Positions 1 to 6,629 are shown, counted from the first letter of the stretch. The stretch: DNA of 13,649 bases from an uncultured Burkholderiales bacterium (GCA_903953985.1 CAJBLW010000026.1:1-13649), one strand, 5' to 3'. Numbers and translations: made by a program. Notes: generated by a model not told the origin, from the sequence alone.

Positions 1-599
1 GTAACGACGATCCCACAGCAGCCTCCCGTCCTTGGGACAAAGACCGAGATGGTTTTGTGTTGGGGGAAGGCGCTGGTGTGATGGTGCTCGAAGAGTACGA
101 ACACGCCAAGGCCCGTGGCGCAAGAATTTACGCCGAGCTGTCGGGTTATGGCATGAGTGCCGACGCCGGTCACATGACCGCGCCGAGCATGGATGGCCCC
201 CGCCGCGCCATGATCAACGCCATGCGAAATGCCGGTATCAATGCCGACCAGATCGATTACCTGAACGCACACGGCACCTCCACACCGCTGGGGGACATCA
301 ACGAAACCAATGCCATCAAGGCGGCTTTGGGCGATCACGCTTACAAAACCGTGGTCAGCTCCACCAAGTCCATGACCGGTCACCTCTTGGGTGGCGCGGG
401 CGGCATTGAGAGCGTGTTCACGGTGTTGGCGCTGCACCACCAGAAAGTCCCACCGACCATCAACCTGGCCAACCCCGACCCTGAGTGCGATCTGGACTAC
501 TGTGCCAACACGGCACGCGACCTCAAGATTGATGTGGCCTTGAAAAACAACTTTGGTTTTGGCGGCACCAACGGCTCTTTGGTGTTCAAACGCCTCTGA
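1..599 (+). CDS. fabF: 3-oxoacyl-[ACP] synthase II (KAS II), C-terminal part
   Basis: The reading frame is open from the left edge (first full codon at base 3) and ends in TGA at 597-599, giving the last 198 residues of a protein that is about 413 residues in E. coli. KAS II condenses malonyl-ACP with acyl-ACP in cytosolic fatty-acid elongation and has a role in unsaturated-chain elongation. Family signatures are clear: GEGAGVMVLE near the left edge, the first catalytic His in NAHGTSTPLGD (His codon at 270), the second in TKSMTGHLLGGAGG (His codon at 381), and the terminal NNFGFGGTNGSLVF loop. The nucleophilic Cys lies upstream of the window. The gene normally follows acpP in a fab cluster, which cannot be checked here. 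FabB is the only realistic alternative; the context favours FabF. Confidence 0.97.
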   Translation, partial: NDDPTAASRPWDKDRDGFVLGEGAGVMVLEEYEHAKARGARIYAELSGYGMSADAGHMTAPSMDGPRRAMINAMRNAGINADQIDYLNAHGTSTPLGDINETNAIKAALGDHAYKTVVSSTKSMTGHLLGGAGGIESVFTVLALHHQKVPPTINLANPDPECDLDYCANTARDLKIDVALKNNFGFGGTNGSLVFKRL

Positions 600-624
600 C
601 GGCCCATCAGGCAAGGTTCAAGCC

Positions 625-1119
625 ATGTACAACGCCCCGCCTGTGGTCTACCCGGTGGGGCGTTTTGCTGTGGGTCGCCTTTTGTTCGTTGCCGTTTGCG
701 TGCTTTCGGCCGTAGGCCTGCTCAGCTGGCAAATGCAGACCCTGGCCACAGGTTCTAAGCTCTGGGCTGCTTGGGGCCTTTGGGGCGCTTGTGCTGGTTC
801 CGCTGCGCTGTGGGCTCCGAGGCAAACGTTCTCGGGCGGGCGTTTGGGCTGGAGTGGGGAAGCCTGGTTTTGGCAAGCCCATGCCGACTCGGCCGAGCAG
901 GCCCAGCCCGTGGCCGTCTCGGTGGGCTTGGACACTGGCCAAGGCCTGTTGTTGTGGCTGCAGCCGCTTAACGAGCAGGGCCATGCACAGGGTCGACTGC
1001 TCAGCGCTTGGCTGCAGGCGGGCGCGATGCCCTCAAAGTGGCACGGATTTAGATGCGCTGTATATTCGCGCCCGAAGACGGTTGTGCTGACAGACGGGAG
1101 ACCGCAAGAGCTTGTTTGA
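625..1119 (+). CDS. Small two-helix membrane protein, YgfX-like architecture, function unknown
   Basis: This 164-residue protein starts at ATG 625, 25 bases after the fabF stop, with a modest AAGG (613-616) upstream; the frame stays open further 5' inside fabF, but that part is shadow. Two hydrophobic segments are visible, roughly residues 12-33 and 43-61, followed by a soluble C-terminal part rich in Trp, Leu and Gln with the ending WHGFRCAVYSR. A short N-terminal helical hairpin followed by a small Trp-rich domain resembles YgfX/CptA-type inner-membrane proteins, which often sit near rpoE. I cannot confirm homology by eye. Related Burkholderiales carry a similar small membrane protein between fabF and the rpoE cluster, so the gene is probably real and conserved. 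It looks complete. No catalytic motif is seen. Confidence 0.75.
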   Translation: MYNAPPVVYPVGRFAVGRLLFVAVCVLSAVGLLSWQMQTLATGSKLWAAWGLWGACAGSAALWAPRQTFSGGRLGWSGEAWFWQAHADSAEQAQPVAVSVGLDTGQGLLLWLQPLNEQGHAQGRLLSAWLQAGAMPSKWHGFRCAVYSRPKTVVLTDGRPQELV

Positions 1120-1184
1120 TGCGGCTTGAAATGGCCGCTTTCACCCGCACCTGTCATTCGCTGAAATCTGGTTTAGACCGACTC

Positions 1185-1191
1185 AAGGAGG
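1185..1191 (+). promoter_or_regulatory. Strong Shine-Dalgarno that fixes the mucD start
   Basis: AAGGAGG lies 5 bases before GTG 1197. The frame is open back to base 1053, but the added residues are not signal-peptide-like and overlap the preceding gene, so this site argues for the GTG start. I found no convincing -35/-10 pair in the short gap 1120-1184. Confidence 0.8.
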
Positions 1192-1196
1192 CTTTT

Positions 1197-2663
1197 GTGC
1201 TGAATAACAAATGGACGAGGACGGCCGCATCGGCCTGTATGGTCACTGCACTGCTGACAGGATGGGCCATGGTGTCCACAACTGCAGCCCTGGCGCAAGC
1301 CCCGGCTTCGGTTGTGCGTGGCTTGCCCGACTTCACCGATTTGGTGGAGCAGGTTGGGCCCTCGGTGGTGAACATCCGAACCCTTGAAAAAGTGCGCCCC
1401 AGCTCGGCTGGTGCTGGCGGGCAGGACGAAGAAATGCAGGATCTGTTTCGCCGCTTTTTTGGCGTTCCCATGCCGAACGCACCCCGCCAGGGTCCACGGC
1501 AAAATCGGCCCGAACAAGAAGCCCAACCCCGGGGCGTGGGTTCAGGTTTCATCCTGAGCGCTGACGGTTACATCATGACCAACGCGCACGTGGTCGAAGG
1601 GGCTGATGAGGTCATGGTGACCTTGACCGACAAACGCGAATTCAAGGCGCGCATTGTGGGTGCCGACAAGCGCACCGATGTCGCGGTCGTCAAAATCCAG
1701 GCTACAGGATTGCCCGCAGTGAAAGTGGGCGACGTCAGCCGTCTGCGTGTGGGCGAGTGGGTCATGGCCATTGGGTCACCTTTTGGCTTGGAGAACACCG
1801 TCACGGCGGGTATTGTCAGCGCCAAGCAGCGCGATACCGGTGATTATTTGCCCTTCATTCAGACCGATGTGGCCATCAACCCCGGTAACTCGGGCGGCCC
1901 GTTGATCAACATGCGCGGTGAAGTGGTGGGCATCAACAGCCAAATTTATTCCCGCTCGGGTGGTTTCATGGGCATCTCGTTTGCCATTCCCATGGACGAG
2001 GCCATGCGGGTCAGTGAGCAGCTGCGGTCCTCGGGCCGGGTCAGCCGTGGCCGCATTGGGGTTCAAATTGCGCCAGTGACCAAAGAGGTGGCTGAGTCCA
2101 TTGGTTTGGGCAAAGCGCAAGGCGTGCTGGTGCGGGGCGTGGAAGAAGGCTCTCCTGCCGAAAAGGCCGGCATCGAGGCGGGGGACATCATCACCCGTTT
2201 TGATGGCAAGGCCATTGAAAAACCCGCTGATTTGCCGCGCGCGGTGGGGAACACCAAACCCGGAAGCCAAGTGATGCTGACGGTTTTCCGCCGAGGGACA
2301 ACCCAGGACCTGAAGGTCACGGTGGCCGAAATCGAGCCAGAAAAAGTGGCCACGGCCGCACCCGAGAAAAAAGCCCCGCCCGCCAAGATCGCCCACCTGG
2401 GCCTGAGCTTGAGTGACTTAAGCGAGACCCAAAAGAAAGAAGCACGTGTTCGTTCAGGTGTGCGGGTCGACGCCGCAGTGGAAGCTGCAGCGCGGGCAGG
2501 CATTCGCGAGGGTGATCTGATCCTGGCGGTGGCCAACACCGAGGTCAGCTCGGTGCAGGCGTTTGAATCGCTGATGTCACGCATTGACAAGGCCCGACCG
2601 GTCAGTGTTCTGATCCGCCGGGGTGACGGTGCGCAGTACGTGCTGATTCGACCTGCTCCTTGA
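1197..2663 (+). CDS. mucD: Periplasmic serine endoprotease, DegP/HtrA family (MucD)
   Basis: This 488-residue HtrA protease degrades and chaperones misfolded envelope proteins. From the GTG start, residues 1-33 form a Sec signal peptide: basic MLNNKWTR, a hydrophobic core, and likely cleavage at ALA|QA. The trypsin-like domain carries the triad His131 (TNAHVV), Asp161 (RTDVAVV) and Ser232 (GNSGGPL), spaced as in DegP. Two PDZ domains follow, about residues 287-370 and 400-488, the first with SPAEKAGIEAGDII. The Q-linker region around residues 90-110 is proline/glutamine-rich. In beta- and gammaproteobacteria this gene commonly ends the sigma-E cassette (rpoE-rseA-rseB/mucB-mucD) and is sigma-E controlled. 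Here that cassette is absent upstream and no sigma-E promoter is evident, so its regulation is open. A hairpin follows the stop. Confidence 0.95.
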   Translation: MLNNKWTRTAASACMVTALLTGWAMVSTTAALAQAPASVVRGLPDFTDLVEQVGPSVVNIRTLEKVRPSSAGAGGQDEEMQDLFRRFFGVPMPNAPRQGPRQNRPEQEAQPRGVGSGFILSADGYIMTNAHVVEGADEVMVTLTDKREFKARIVGADKRTDVAVVKIQATGLPAVKVGDVSRLRVGEWVMAIGSPFGLENTVTAGIVSAKQRDTGDYLPFIQTDVAINPGNSGGPLINMRGEVVGINSQIYSRSGGFMGISFAIPMDEAMRVSEQLRSSGRVSRGRIGVQIAPVTKEVAESIGLGKAQGVLVRGVEEGSPAEKAGIEAGDIITRFDGKAIEKPADLPRAVGNTKPGSQVMLTVFRRGTTQDLKVTVAEIEPEKVATAAPEKKAPPAKIAHLGLSLSDLSETQKKEARVRSGVRVDAAVEAAARAGIREGDLILAVANTEVSSVQAFESLMSRIDKARPVSVLIRRGDGAQYVLIRPAP

Positions 2664-2680
2664 TGGATTGCAAGCCTTGC

Positions 2681-2709
2681 AACCCTGAAACCCCTGAAGT
2701 TTTAGGGTT
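2681..2709 (+). terminator. Probable terminator hairpin after mucD
   Basis: AACCCTGAAAC (2681-2691) pairs with GTTTTAGGGTT (2699-2709): 11 pairs including one G-T, around a 7-base loop, 17 bases after the mucD stop. The tract directly downstream is only weakly T-rich (a T6 run appears about 18 bases later), so efficiency is uncertain. Confidence 0.55.
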
Positions 2710-2787
2710 GTTGGGTCCAAGCGTCATTTTTTAGGGGTGCGCGGCGGCGTTCGAAAATATTTATGAAGTTTGCATTTGCTAACATTT

Positions 2788-2817
2788 TTGGGGCCTCATG
2801 CCGAATTTGGATAAAAT
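2788..2817 (+). promoter_or_regulatory. Candidate sigma-70 promoter upstream of the DnaA boxes
   Basis: TTGGGG (2788-2793) and TAAAAT (2812-2817) are 18 bases apart, downstream of an AT-rich patch that could act as an UP-like element. Transcription would start near 2824 and run toward the terminator at 3081-3111 and lepA. The -35 match is poor, so this is tentative. Confidence 0.35.
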
Positions 2818-2867
2818 CAAGCGTCTTGAACCGTCATTCACGGCATATAGAGCAGGTCTTGATTCAC

Positions 2868-2887
2868 CATGCGGGATTTGTCGCATG
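2868..2887. repeat. Short inverted repeat CATGCG-N8-CGCATG
   Basis: CATGCG (2868-2873) and CGCATG (2882-2887) are perfect reverse complements around an 8-base loop. It could be an RNA hairpin in a leader starting near 2824 or a binding site for a dimeric regulator. No partner is known. Confidence 0.4.
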
Positions 2888-2897
2888 TGTCCACCGA

Positions 2898-2906
2898 TGA
2901 TCCACA
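2898..2906 (+). promoter_or_regulatory. Degenerate DnaA box
   Basis: TGATCCACA differs from the consensus TTATCCACA only at the second base. It lies 38 bases before the perfect pair and faces the opposite way. Alone it would be unremarkable; the cluster gives it weight. Confidence 0.35.
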
Positions 2907-2943
2907 GACAGCCCACAAGTTGTTCATCCCTTTGCAACGTCAA

Positions 2944-2971
2944 TTGTGGATAAGTTGTGGATAAATATCAT
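2944..2971 (+). promoter_or_regulatory. Candidate promoter overlapping the DnaA boxes
   Basis: TTGTGG (2944-2949) and TATCAT (2966-2971) are 16 bases apart. The -10 matches TATAAT at five of six bases; the -35 is poor (TTG only). Both DnaA boxes lie inside this element, so bound DnaA would be expected to repress it. The start would fall near 2978. Confidence 0.35.
2945..2964 (-). promoter_or_regulatory. Tandem perfect DnaA boxes
   Basis: The plus strand reads TGTGGATAA at 2945-2953 and again at 2956-2964. On the minus strand both are TTATCCACA, the highest-affinity DnaA consensus. They point the same way and are 11 bases apart start to start, about one helical turn, an arrangement that favours cooperative DnaA binding on one face. 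No dnaA, dnaN or rpmH gene is nearby, so this is either an ectopic DnaA-binding locus (titration or regulation) or control of the downstream transcript. Confidence 0.75.
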
Positions 2972-3018
2972 GTTGCATAGCAGCAACGACCTGCCTAACC
3001 CGGTAGCGGGGCTGTGCG

Positions 3019-3040
3019 ATTGGGCCAATTTGCCTACAAT
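3019..3040 (+). promoter_or_regulatory. ATTGG-G-CCAAT dyad followed by a TACAAT -10 element
   Basis: ATTGG (3019-3023) and CCAAT (3025-3029) form a perfect dyad with a one-base centre, just before TACAAT (3035-3040), a good -10 in TTTGCCTACAATG context. No good -35 exists at 16-18 bases, so the promoter may depend on an activator or be weak. The dyad lies where a regulator could contact polymerase. Initiation would be near 3047. Confidence 0.4.
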
Positions 3041-3046
3041 GAAGTC

Positions 3047-3112
3047 CCAACTATCGCAGTTGCCATTGATTGTTGGTTCAGGGCGCGTCGCCACCAGACG
3101 CGCCCTTTTTTC
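3047..3112 (+). ncRNA. Candidate small RNA or lepA leader/attenuator
   Basis: From about 7 bases after TACAAT, the predicted RNA folds into two stem-loops. The first is CCAAC-T-ATC (3047-3055) with GAT-T-GTTGG (3068-3076), a stem with one T-T mismatch and a 12-base loop (3056-3067). The second is a strong GC terminator hairpin with a T6 tail. A 5' hairpin plus an intrinsic terminator over about 65 nt is typical of bacterial sRNAs. The alternative is that it is the attenuated 5' leader of lepA, whose start is only 44 bases beyond the T-run with no visible promoter between. I recognise no known family. The 5' end is inferred. Confidence 0.4.
3081..3111 (+). terminator. Strong intrinsic terminator upstream of lepA
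   Basis: GGGCGCGTC (3081-3089) pairs perfectly with GACGCGCCC (3097-3105) around a 7-base loop and is followed by six T (3106-3111), then C and four more T. This is a textbook rho-independent terminator. It is 370 bases past the first mucD hairpin with no gene between, which implies that a separate transcript ends here. Confidence 0.85.
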
Positions 3113-3125
3113 TTTTCCGGATCGT

Positions 3126-3134
3126 TGATCCACA
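3126..3134 (+). promoter_or_regulatory. Degenerate DnaA box just before lepA
   Basis: TGATCCACA, the same one-mismatch variant as at 2898-2906 and on the same strand, 21 bases before the lepA start. Its significance depends on the perfect pair upstream. Confidence 0.3.
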
Positions 3135-3155
3135 AACACTTGCAGAACTTCCTTG

Positions 3156-4964
3156 ATGAATCACATCAGAAATTTTTCGATCATTGCCCACATCGACCAT
3201 GGCAAATCCACGCTGGCCGATCGATTGATTCAACGCTGTGGTGGCTTGGATGCGCGCGACATGCAAGCGCAGGTGTTGGATTCGATGGACATCGAAAAAG
3301 AGCGCGGCATCACCATCAAGGCGCAAACCGCTGCGCTGCAATACAAAGCCCTGGATGGACAGATTTACAACCTCAATCTGATCGACACCCCGGGTCATGT
3401 CGACTTTTCTTATGAAGTGAGCCGCTCGTTGTCGGCCTGCGAAGGCGCTTTGCTGGTGGTGGATGCCAGCCAGGGCGTGGAAGCGCAGACCGTGGCCAAT
3501 TGCTACACCGCGCTCGATTTGGGTGTGGAGGTGGTGCCTGTGCTCAACAAAATGGATTTGCCAAATGCAGATCCCGAAAACGCACGCACCGAAGTGGAAG
3601 ATGTGATTGGCATCGATGCGACCGATGCGATTCCTTGCTCGGCCAAGACTGGCATGGGCATTGAGGAAATCCTCGAGGCTGTGGTGGCTCGAATTCCGCC
3701 GCCCAAGGGCAACCCGGATGCACCTTTGCGCGCCATGATCATCGACAGCTGGTTCGACACGTATGTGGGTGTGGTCATGTTGGTGCGTGTGGTGGACGGC
3801 CAGTTGCTCAAAAACGAGCGCATCCGCATGATGGCCAGCAACGCGGTGTACGAAGCGGGCAGCTTGGGCGTGTTCACCCCTGCCAACCAGCCCCGCGAAT
3901 CGCTCAAGGCGGGCGAAGTGGGCTACATCATCGCGGGCATCAAGGAGTTGCAGGCGGCCAAAGTGGGTGATACCGTCACACTGGAAAAAAAGCTCCCCAA
4001 CAATGCAGGCCCCGCCACTGAAGCTTTGCCCGGTTTCAAAGAAATCCAACCTCAGGTGTTTGCGGGCTTGTACCCGACCGAGGCCAACCAATACGACGGC
4101 CTGCGCGACGCGCTGGAAAAGCTCAAGCTCAATGATGCCTCTTTGCATTACGAGCCTGAAGTGTCGCAAGCCCTGGGCTTTGGATTCCGTTGCGGATTCT
4201 TGGGTTTGCTGCACATGGAAATCGTGCAGGAGCGCCTCGAGCGCGAGTTTGACCAAGACCTGATCACCACCGCGCCGAGCGTGGTGTACCAAGTGGTCCA
4301 GCCCGATGGCGAAGTCATCATGGTCGAGAACCCCTCCAAGATGCCCGACCAAGGCAAGTTGCAGGAAATCCGCGAACCCATCGTCACGGTGCATTTGTAC
4401 ATGCCGCAAGACTATGTGGGCCCCGTGATGACGCTGGCCAACCAAAAACGTGGTGTTCAGCTCAACATGGCCTACCACGGCCGACAAGTCATGTTGACCT
4501 ACGAAATGCCTTTGGGTGAGATCGTGTTGGATTTCTTTGACAAACTCAAATCTGTCAGTAGGGGCTATGCCTCGATGGACTACGAGTTCAAGGAATTTCG
4601 GGCTTCTGATGTGGTGAAGGTTGACATTTTGCTCAACGGCGAAAAGGTCGATGCGCTGTCCATCATCGTGCACCGCTCGCAGTCACAGTACCGTGGTCGC
4701 GCGGTGGTGGCCAAGATGCGCGAGATCAACAGCCGCCAGATGTTCGATGTGGCGATTCAGGCCGCCATTGGGGCCAACATTATTGCCCGCGAAAGCATCA
4801 AAGCCTTGCGCAAAAACGTGCTCGCCAAGTGCTACGGTGGCGACATTTCGCGCAAACGCAAACTGCTTGAAAAGCAAAAAGCGGGTAAAAAGCGCATGAA
4901 ACAAATTGGCTCGGTCGAGGTGCCTCAAGAGGCGTTCTTGGCCATTTTGCAGGTGGAAGATTGA
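3156..4964 (+). CDS. lepA: Elongation factor 4 (LepA), ribosome-associated GTPase
   Basis: This 602-residue protein (E. coli: 599) is a translational GTPase that acts on the ribosome in translation or 30S biogenesis. GTPase motifs are intact: G1 AHIDHGKST (11-19), G2 RGITI (50-54), G3 DTPGH (77-81), G4 NKMD (131-134), G5 SAKTG (162-166). EF-G-like domains II, III and V follow, then the LepA-specific basic C-terminal domain containing CYGGDISRKRKLLEKQK. ATG 3156 is preferred to TTG 3153 because MNHIRNFSIIAHIDHG matches the family start. No clear Shine-Dalgarno precedes it. It is the first gene of the nine-gene operon; lepB overlaps its stop by one base. A terminator lies 44 bases upstream, so expression may depend on readthrough or a promoter I cannot see. 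Confidence 0.98.
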   Translation: MNHIRNFSIIAHIDHGKSTLADRLIQRCGGLDARDMQAQVLDSMDIEKERGITIKAQTAALQYKALDGQIYNLNLIDTPGHVDFSYEVSRSLSACEGALLVVDASQGVEAQTVANCYTALDLGVEVVPVLNKMDLPNADPENARTEVEDVIGIDATDAIPCSAKTGMGIEEILEAVVARIPPPKGNPDAPLRAMIIDSWFDTYVGVVMLVRVVDGQLLKNERIRMMASNAVYEAGSLGVFTPANQPRESLKAGEVGYIIAGIKELQAAKVGDTVTLEKKLPNNAGPATEALPGFKEIQPQVFAGLYPTEANQYDGLRDALEKLKLNDASLHYEPEVSQALGFGFRCGFLGLLHMEIVQERLEREFDQDLITTAPSVVYQVVQPDGEVIMVENPSKMPDQGKLQEIREPIVTVHLYMPQDYVGPVMTLANQKRGVQLNMAYHGRQVMLTYEMPLGEIVLDFFDKLKSVSRGYASMDYEFKEFRASDVVKVDILLNGEKVDALSIIVHRSQSQYRGRAVVAKMREINSRQMFDVAIQAAIGANIIARESIKALRKNVLAKCYGGDISRKRKLLEKQKAGKKRMKQIGSVEVPQEAFLAILQVED

Positions 4965-5929
4965 TGCAATTTTTAACGTCTTTGGTGTTGGCCGCGTTTG
5001 TCGGATATGCCGGTGCTTGGTATCTGGGTTACCTGGAGGGCAACTTCGCGTTGCTTTTGCTTTTGGCCACATGGGTGACTGGCATCTATTGGCTGGCAGA
5101 GCGCTTCGTGTTCTTGCCGCAGCGGCAAAAAGCTGTGGTGCAGCTCGAAGCCGAAACCGCCCAGCGCCGCGCCGAGTTGTCCAAAATGGGCATCGACAAA
5201 GTCGACACCGACATCCGTGAGTCCCGCGAGAAGCTGCTCATGCAGCCTTGGTGGCTGGACTGGACGGCGGGTTTGTTCCCAGTCATCGTGGTGGTGTTTG
5301 TGCTGCGCTCGTTCTTGTTTGAGCCGTTCAAGATTCCTTCCGGCTCCATGATCCCCACGCTGCACATTGGCGACCTGATCTTGGTGAATAAATTTCATTA
5401 CGGCATCCGCCTGCCGGTGGCCAACACCAAGATGACTGAAGGCACGCCCGTGCAGCGCGGTGATGTGATGGTATTCCGCTACCCGCCCAAACCCAGCGTG
5501 GACTACATCAAACGCGTGGTCGGATTGCCCGGTGATGAGGTCGCTTACTTGAATAAAAGCCTGACCATCAACGGCAAACCGGTCCCCACCGAAGTGCTGC
5601 CCGACTTTTTCGACGATTCCACCATGCGCTACTCCAAGCAGCGCCGCGAAACCCTCGGGGTCAAACCGCACCAAACGCTGCTGGACGATGACCGTCCAGC
5701 GTTTGTGCCCGGAGCTGACCAGTTTGCGGGTCGCGAAAACTGCAACTACACCGTCGAAGGCGTGACTTGCAAGGTGCCTGCTGGCCACTACTTCATGATG
5801 GGCGACAACCGCGACAATTCGCTCGATTCGCGCTACTTTGGTTTTGTGCCCGACGCCAACATTGTCGGGAAAGCTTTTTTTGTGTGGATGAACTTCGGTA
5901 ACCTCAAGCGCATTGGCGCTTTTGACTGA
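4964..5929 (+). CDS. lepB: Signal peptidase I
   Basis: This 321-residue inner-membrane protease removes signal peptides from Sec and Tat exported proteins on the periplasmic side. Hydrophobic segments are visible near residues 3-20 and 28-50 and again at about 93-116 just before the catalytic region; a charged, coiled-coil-like stretch (about 52-85) lies between. The Ser/Lys dyad is Ser128 in IPSGSMIPTL and Lys183 in DYIKRVVGLPGD, 55 residues apart as in E. coli (Ser90/Lys145 in mature-style numbering). The conserved box GDNRDNSLDSRYFGFV is near the C-terminus. ATG 4964 shares one base with the lepA TGA, so translation is probably coupled. The lepA-lepB pairing is conserved across proteobacteria. 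Confidence 0.98.
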   Translation: MQFLTSLVLAAFVGYAGAWYLGYLEGNFALLLLLATWVTGIYWLAERFVFLPQRQKAVVQLEAETAQRRAELSKMGIDKVDTDIRESREKLLMQPWWLDWTAGLFPVIVVVFVLRSFLFEPFKIPSGSMIPTLHIGDLILVNKFHYGIRLPVANTKMTEGTPVQRGDVMVFRYPPKPSVDYIKRVVGLPGDEVAYLNKSLTINGKPVPTEVLPDFFDDSTMRYSKQRRETLGVKPHQTLLDDDRPAFVPGADQFAGRENCNYTVEGVTCKVPAGHYFMMGDNRDNSLDSRYFGFVPDANIVGKAFFVWMNFGNLKRIGAFD

Positions 5930-5930
5930 G

Positions 5931-6629
5931 ATGGCCTTGGCAACTTCCCTCGTTTTGTCTGAATTGCAAGTCCGGCTGGGTTACGCCTTTCGCCAATCGG
6001 GGCTGCTGCAGCAGGCCGTCACGCACCGCAGTTTCAGCGCCGACCACAACGAGCGCCTGGAATTCTTGGGTGACTCGGTGCTCAACCTGTCGGTTGCCCA
6101 CCTGCTCTACACCCAACTGGCCAGCTTGCCCGAGGGTGATTTGTCACGGGTACGGGCCAACCTGGTCAAGCAAGAGACACTGCATCAACTGGCCAAAACC
6201 CTGGATTTGCCTGCTGTGATGCGCTTGGGCGAGGGTGAGATGCGTTCGGGTGGCCAAAGCCGACCGTCCATCCTGGCCGATGCACTGGAAGCCATCATTG
6301 GTGCGGTGTACCTGGACGGCGGCTACAAGGATGCTCAAGCACTGGTCGAGCGCCTGTTTGCCCAGGTCGACATCAAGCCCGACATGCAGGCTGCGGGCAA
6401 AGACCCCAAGACCGAACTGCAAGAGTGGTTGCAAGGGCGAAAACTCGCGCTGCCCAAGTACACCGTGGTCGGTACATCCGGCGCGGCGCACCGCCAGCAA
6501 TTTGAGGTCTCCTGTGAGGTCACTGAATTGCGCCAAACCCAACAAGGCTCGGGCGCGTCGCGACGCGCCGCCGAACAAGCAGCGGCCGCCGCCATGCTGC
6601 AGACCCTCAAATCCGAAAGCGCCGCATGA
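5931..6629 (+). CDS. rnc: Ribonuclease III
   Basis: This 232-residue double-strand-specific endoribonuclease processes the 30S rRNA precursor and structured mRNAs or sRNA duplexes. The signature ERLEFLGDSV is at residues 41-50, and all acidic catalytic positions of E. coli RNase III are matched with a shift of three: Glu41, Glu44, Asp48, Asp117 and Glu120 (LADALEAIIGAVYLDGG). A C-terminal dsRNA-binding domain (about 155-226) starts at DPKTELQEWLQ and ends in an Ala-rich RRAAEQAAAAAML helix. ATG 5931 is chosen over upstream TTG 5913 because it leaves one base after the lepB stop and gives a normal N-terminus. The era start overlaps its stop by four bases (ATGA). Confidence 0.98.
   Translation: MALATSLVLSELQVRLGYAFRQSGLLQQAVTHRSFSADHNERLEFLGDSVLNLSVAHLLYTQLASLPEGDLSRVRANLVKQETLHQLAKTLDLPAVMRLGEGEMRSGGQSRPSILADALEAIIGAVYLDGGYKDAQALVERLFAQVDIKPDMQAAGKDPKTELQEWLQGRKLALPKYTVVGTSGAAHRQQFEVSCEVTELRQTQQGSGASRRAAEQAAAAAMLQTLKSESAA

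Larger units (their letters stand above)
2664..3155. other. Long mucD-lepA intergenic region (regulatory, no credible protein)
   Basis: This is the only gene-free stretch above 300 bases. In order it holds the mucD hairpin, an AT-rich patch (about 2752-2790), a possible promoter ending at 2817, a CATGCG inverted repeat, a weak and then two perfect DnaA boxes, a possible promoter over those boxes, an ATTGG-G-CCAAT dyad before a TACAAT element, a candidate small RNA with a strong terminator, and another weak DnaA box just before lepA. Short frames here (for example 2946-3128) have no ribosome site and no recognisable protein character. Confidence 0.8.

Noticed and set aside
1126..1157. Promoter TTGAAA / TGTCAT upstream of mucD
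   Set aside because: The spacer is 20 bases and the -10 match is poor; not supportable.
1053..1196. 5' extension of the mucD frame
   Set aside because: It overlaps the preceding gene, is not signal-peptide-like, and the AAGGAGG at 1185-1191 points to GTG 1197.
2814..2829. Possible IHF site (AATCAA...TTG)
   Set aside because: The TTR part is shifted by one base relative to the WATCAA-N4-TTR consensus, so it does not match.
2826..2851. Promoter TTGAAC / TATAGA
   Set aside because: The spacer is only 14 bases, too short for a sigma-70 promoter.
2820..3112. Known structural RNA (4.5S, 6S, tmRNA, RNase P) in the intergenic region
   Set aside because: None of the hallmark motifs, such as the GGAAGGAAGCAGCC-type loop of SRP RNA, is present and the predicted folds do not fit.
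2946..3128. 60-codon open frame across the DnaA boxes and terminator
   Set aside because: It has no ribosome site, begins inside the DnaA box and reads through the terminator hairpin; the intergenic signals explain the sequence better.
3078..4673. 531-codon open frame on the minus strand opposite lepA
   Set aside because: It is a shadow of lepA: His/Arg-rich, no family motif, no ribosome site, and it runs through the strong terminator region.
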